Assembly (NCBI GenBank): GCA_947246775.1 | Contig: CAMXTM010000016.1 | Coordinates: forward strand, 1-14,796 | Direction: 5' to 3' | Length of the DNA stretch: 14,796 nt | Origin: an uncultured Clostridium sp. | GTDB lineage: Bacteria; Bacillota; Clostridia; Lachnospirales; Anaerotignaceae | Shown: in pieces, positions 14,255 through 14,796 of the stretch | Numbering within the stretch: position 1 is the first letter of the stretch | How the letters are laid out: each line of letters opens with the position of its first letter | Position numbers and translations under genes: made by a program | Notes under the pieces: model-generated | The model's database searches: none | What the model was told of the DNA's origin: nothing | Seen by the model: only the letters and a program-made list of their open reading frames with translations

Positions 14255-14317
14255 TTTGGCAGTATTTTATTATTTTTTGACAGTATGATAAAAGAATTAC
14301 ATTTTTTTTGGCAGTAT
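14255..14317. promoter_or_regulatory. Three direct repeats of TTTGRCAGTAT, probable AraC operator array
   Basis: The copies are at 14255-14265 (TTTGGCAGTAT), 14276-14286 (TTTGACAGTAT) and 14307-14317 (TTTGGCAGTAT). Start-to-start distances are 21 and 31 bp, close to two and three helical turns, so all three face one side of the DNA. AraC-family proteins commonly bind such direct repeats. Copy 3 runs into TATAAT (14315-14320), a candidate -10 for the + strand ORF. Copy 1 overlaps the RBS of the AraC gene. Confidence 0.65.
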
Positions 14318-14371
14318 AATGATAACAGAAAAAGAGAAAAAACACAATGATATAATAAAGGGGAGAAAGAT

Positions 14372-14785
14372 ATGGTAACAGTATATAACGTTGAAAATTT
14401 AGAGGTGTTTTTTGATACTATCAATCAGTTTCAAAATCCAGTCACAATACAGACAAAAAAGGGAGAATATAGTGAAGATTTAAGAAATAATGCGATGCTA
14501 CAAGAAGTGCTGTTGTCTGTTGCAGGTGAAAAAGGACTAGAGCAAATTTGTTTAGATATAGAGGGAAAAGAAGATATTGATAAAATTGTAATGGAAAATC
14601 CCGGATATATCCGTACGGGAAAAAATCAGATGCTGAAGGGAGGCATCTCCGACCCAAGGAATAAGGCATTGATGAAAATGTTTAATATGATCGGTATTGG
14701 AGAGCGTGCAGGGAGCGATTATTGCTTTCCTTTCCGAGGAAGAATACAGCAAGTCAGCAGATATCGCACGGCACATTGGTCTTAG
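14372..14785 (+). CDS. Chimeric ORF: host-like N-terminus fused to an AlbA/HATPase_c_4 fragment
   Basis: A 137-residue ORF with a fair RBS (AAAGGGGAG, about 6 nt before ATG). Residues 1-73 (MVTVYNVENLEVFFDTINQF...) resemble short Clostridial proteins of unknown function with a MxTVYxVxxLExFF opening; that recall is tentative. From about residue 75, ENPGYIRTGKNQMLKGGISD leading to PRNKALMKMFNMIGIGERAGS is the C-terminal signature of AlbA_2/HATPase_c_4 DNA-binding proteins. After Ser115 the frame reads meaningless sequence to a stop at 14783, while the continuing homology lies in the +1 frame. The join is near 14590, where the sequence becomes visibly richer in G+C. It is probably not a normal functional gene, or a fusion of uncertain role. 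Confidence 0.6.
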   Translation: MVTVYNVENLEVFFDTINQFQNPVTIQTKKGEYSEDLRNNAMLQEVLLSVAGEKGLEQICLDIEGKEDIDKIVMENPGYIRTGKNQMLKGGISDPRNKALMKMFNMIGIGERAGSDYCFPFRGRIQQVSRYRTAHWS

Positions 14786-14796
14786 TGCGGCGCGGA
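14594..14796 (+). pseudogene. Decayed C-terminal fragment of an AlbA_2/HATPase_c_4-type regulator
   Basis: The first part (14594-14716) encodes ENPG...GGISDPRNKALMKMF...GIGERAGS, normally followed by SG and further domain residues. Instead the sequence jumps to a segment in the next frame, from 14715 to the window edge, that reads LSEEEY and then ADIARHIGLSAAR. This is a helix-turn-helix of the kind that ends these proteins. The simplest reading is an internal deletion with frame change, and loss of everything before ENPG. It continues past the right edge, so the downstream end is unknown. Confidence 0.65.

Noticed and set aside
14351..14356. TATAAT as the -10 box of the last ORF
   Set aside because: It is only a few bases from the ribosome binding site, so the transcript would start inside or after the RBS.
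14245..14424. 60-residue N-terminal extension of the AraC-family protein
   Set aside because: It would overlap the divergent ORF and the repeat array, has low-complexity hydrophobic content unlike the family, and the ATG at 14244 has an ideal RBS.

Overview
The window is AT-rich (roughly one third G+C by eye), with strong AGGAGG-type ribosome binding sites and protein families typical of anaerobic Firmicutes. The gene order prmA-rsmE-nifS-thiI, an S-layer-homology (SLH) protein, a long-form hibernation factor and a WYL regulator paired with a GyrI-like protein suggest a member of the Clostridia, probably Lachnospirales or a relative. The genus cannot be fixed from sequence alone.

Left part (1-4020): a compact + strand RNA-modification operon. 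prmA enters from outside the window and overlaps rsmE by 8 nt. rsmE overlaps a cysteine desulfurase gene (ATGA), and thiI follows 25 nt later before a clear terminator. Together they methylate ribosomal protein L11 and 16S rRNA and thiolate tRNA. The desulfurase is the likely sulfur donor for a ThiI that lacks a rhodanese domain.

Middle part (4020-10450): a WYL-domain regulator next to a GyrI-like effector-binding protein; a secreted 823-residue protein with three SLH repeats followed by seven degenerate beta-rich repeats; a radical SAM enzyme with an unusual CX4CX2C cluster motif and its own consensus promoter; and an unidentified multi-spanning membrane protein followed by a 60-residue protein.

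The most notable region is 10478-10822. It looks like an unannotated type I toxin-antitoxin locus. A 31-residue hydrophobic holin-like toxin is encoded on the minus strand behind a near-consensus promoter, and its Shine-Dalgarno is sequestered in an 8-bp leader hairpin. A roughly 117-nt convergent RNA on the plus strand has its own extended -10 promoter, a 5' hairpin, a linker containing an anti-Shine-Dalgarno sequence, and a bidirectional terminator shared with the toxin transcript.

Right part (10900-14796): ychF and a small metallophosphoesterase gene form one unit. hpf follows, sharing a bidirectional terminator with a convergent AraC-family regulator. The divergent space upstream of the AraC gene holds three direct repeats of TTTGRCAGTAT spaced 21 and 31 bp, a likely operator array. 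The last ORF looks chimeric: a host-like N-terminus is fused to a decayed fragment of an AlbA/HATPase_c_4-type protein that runs off the right edge.

No rRNA, tRNA, CRISPR array or insertion sequence was seen.
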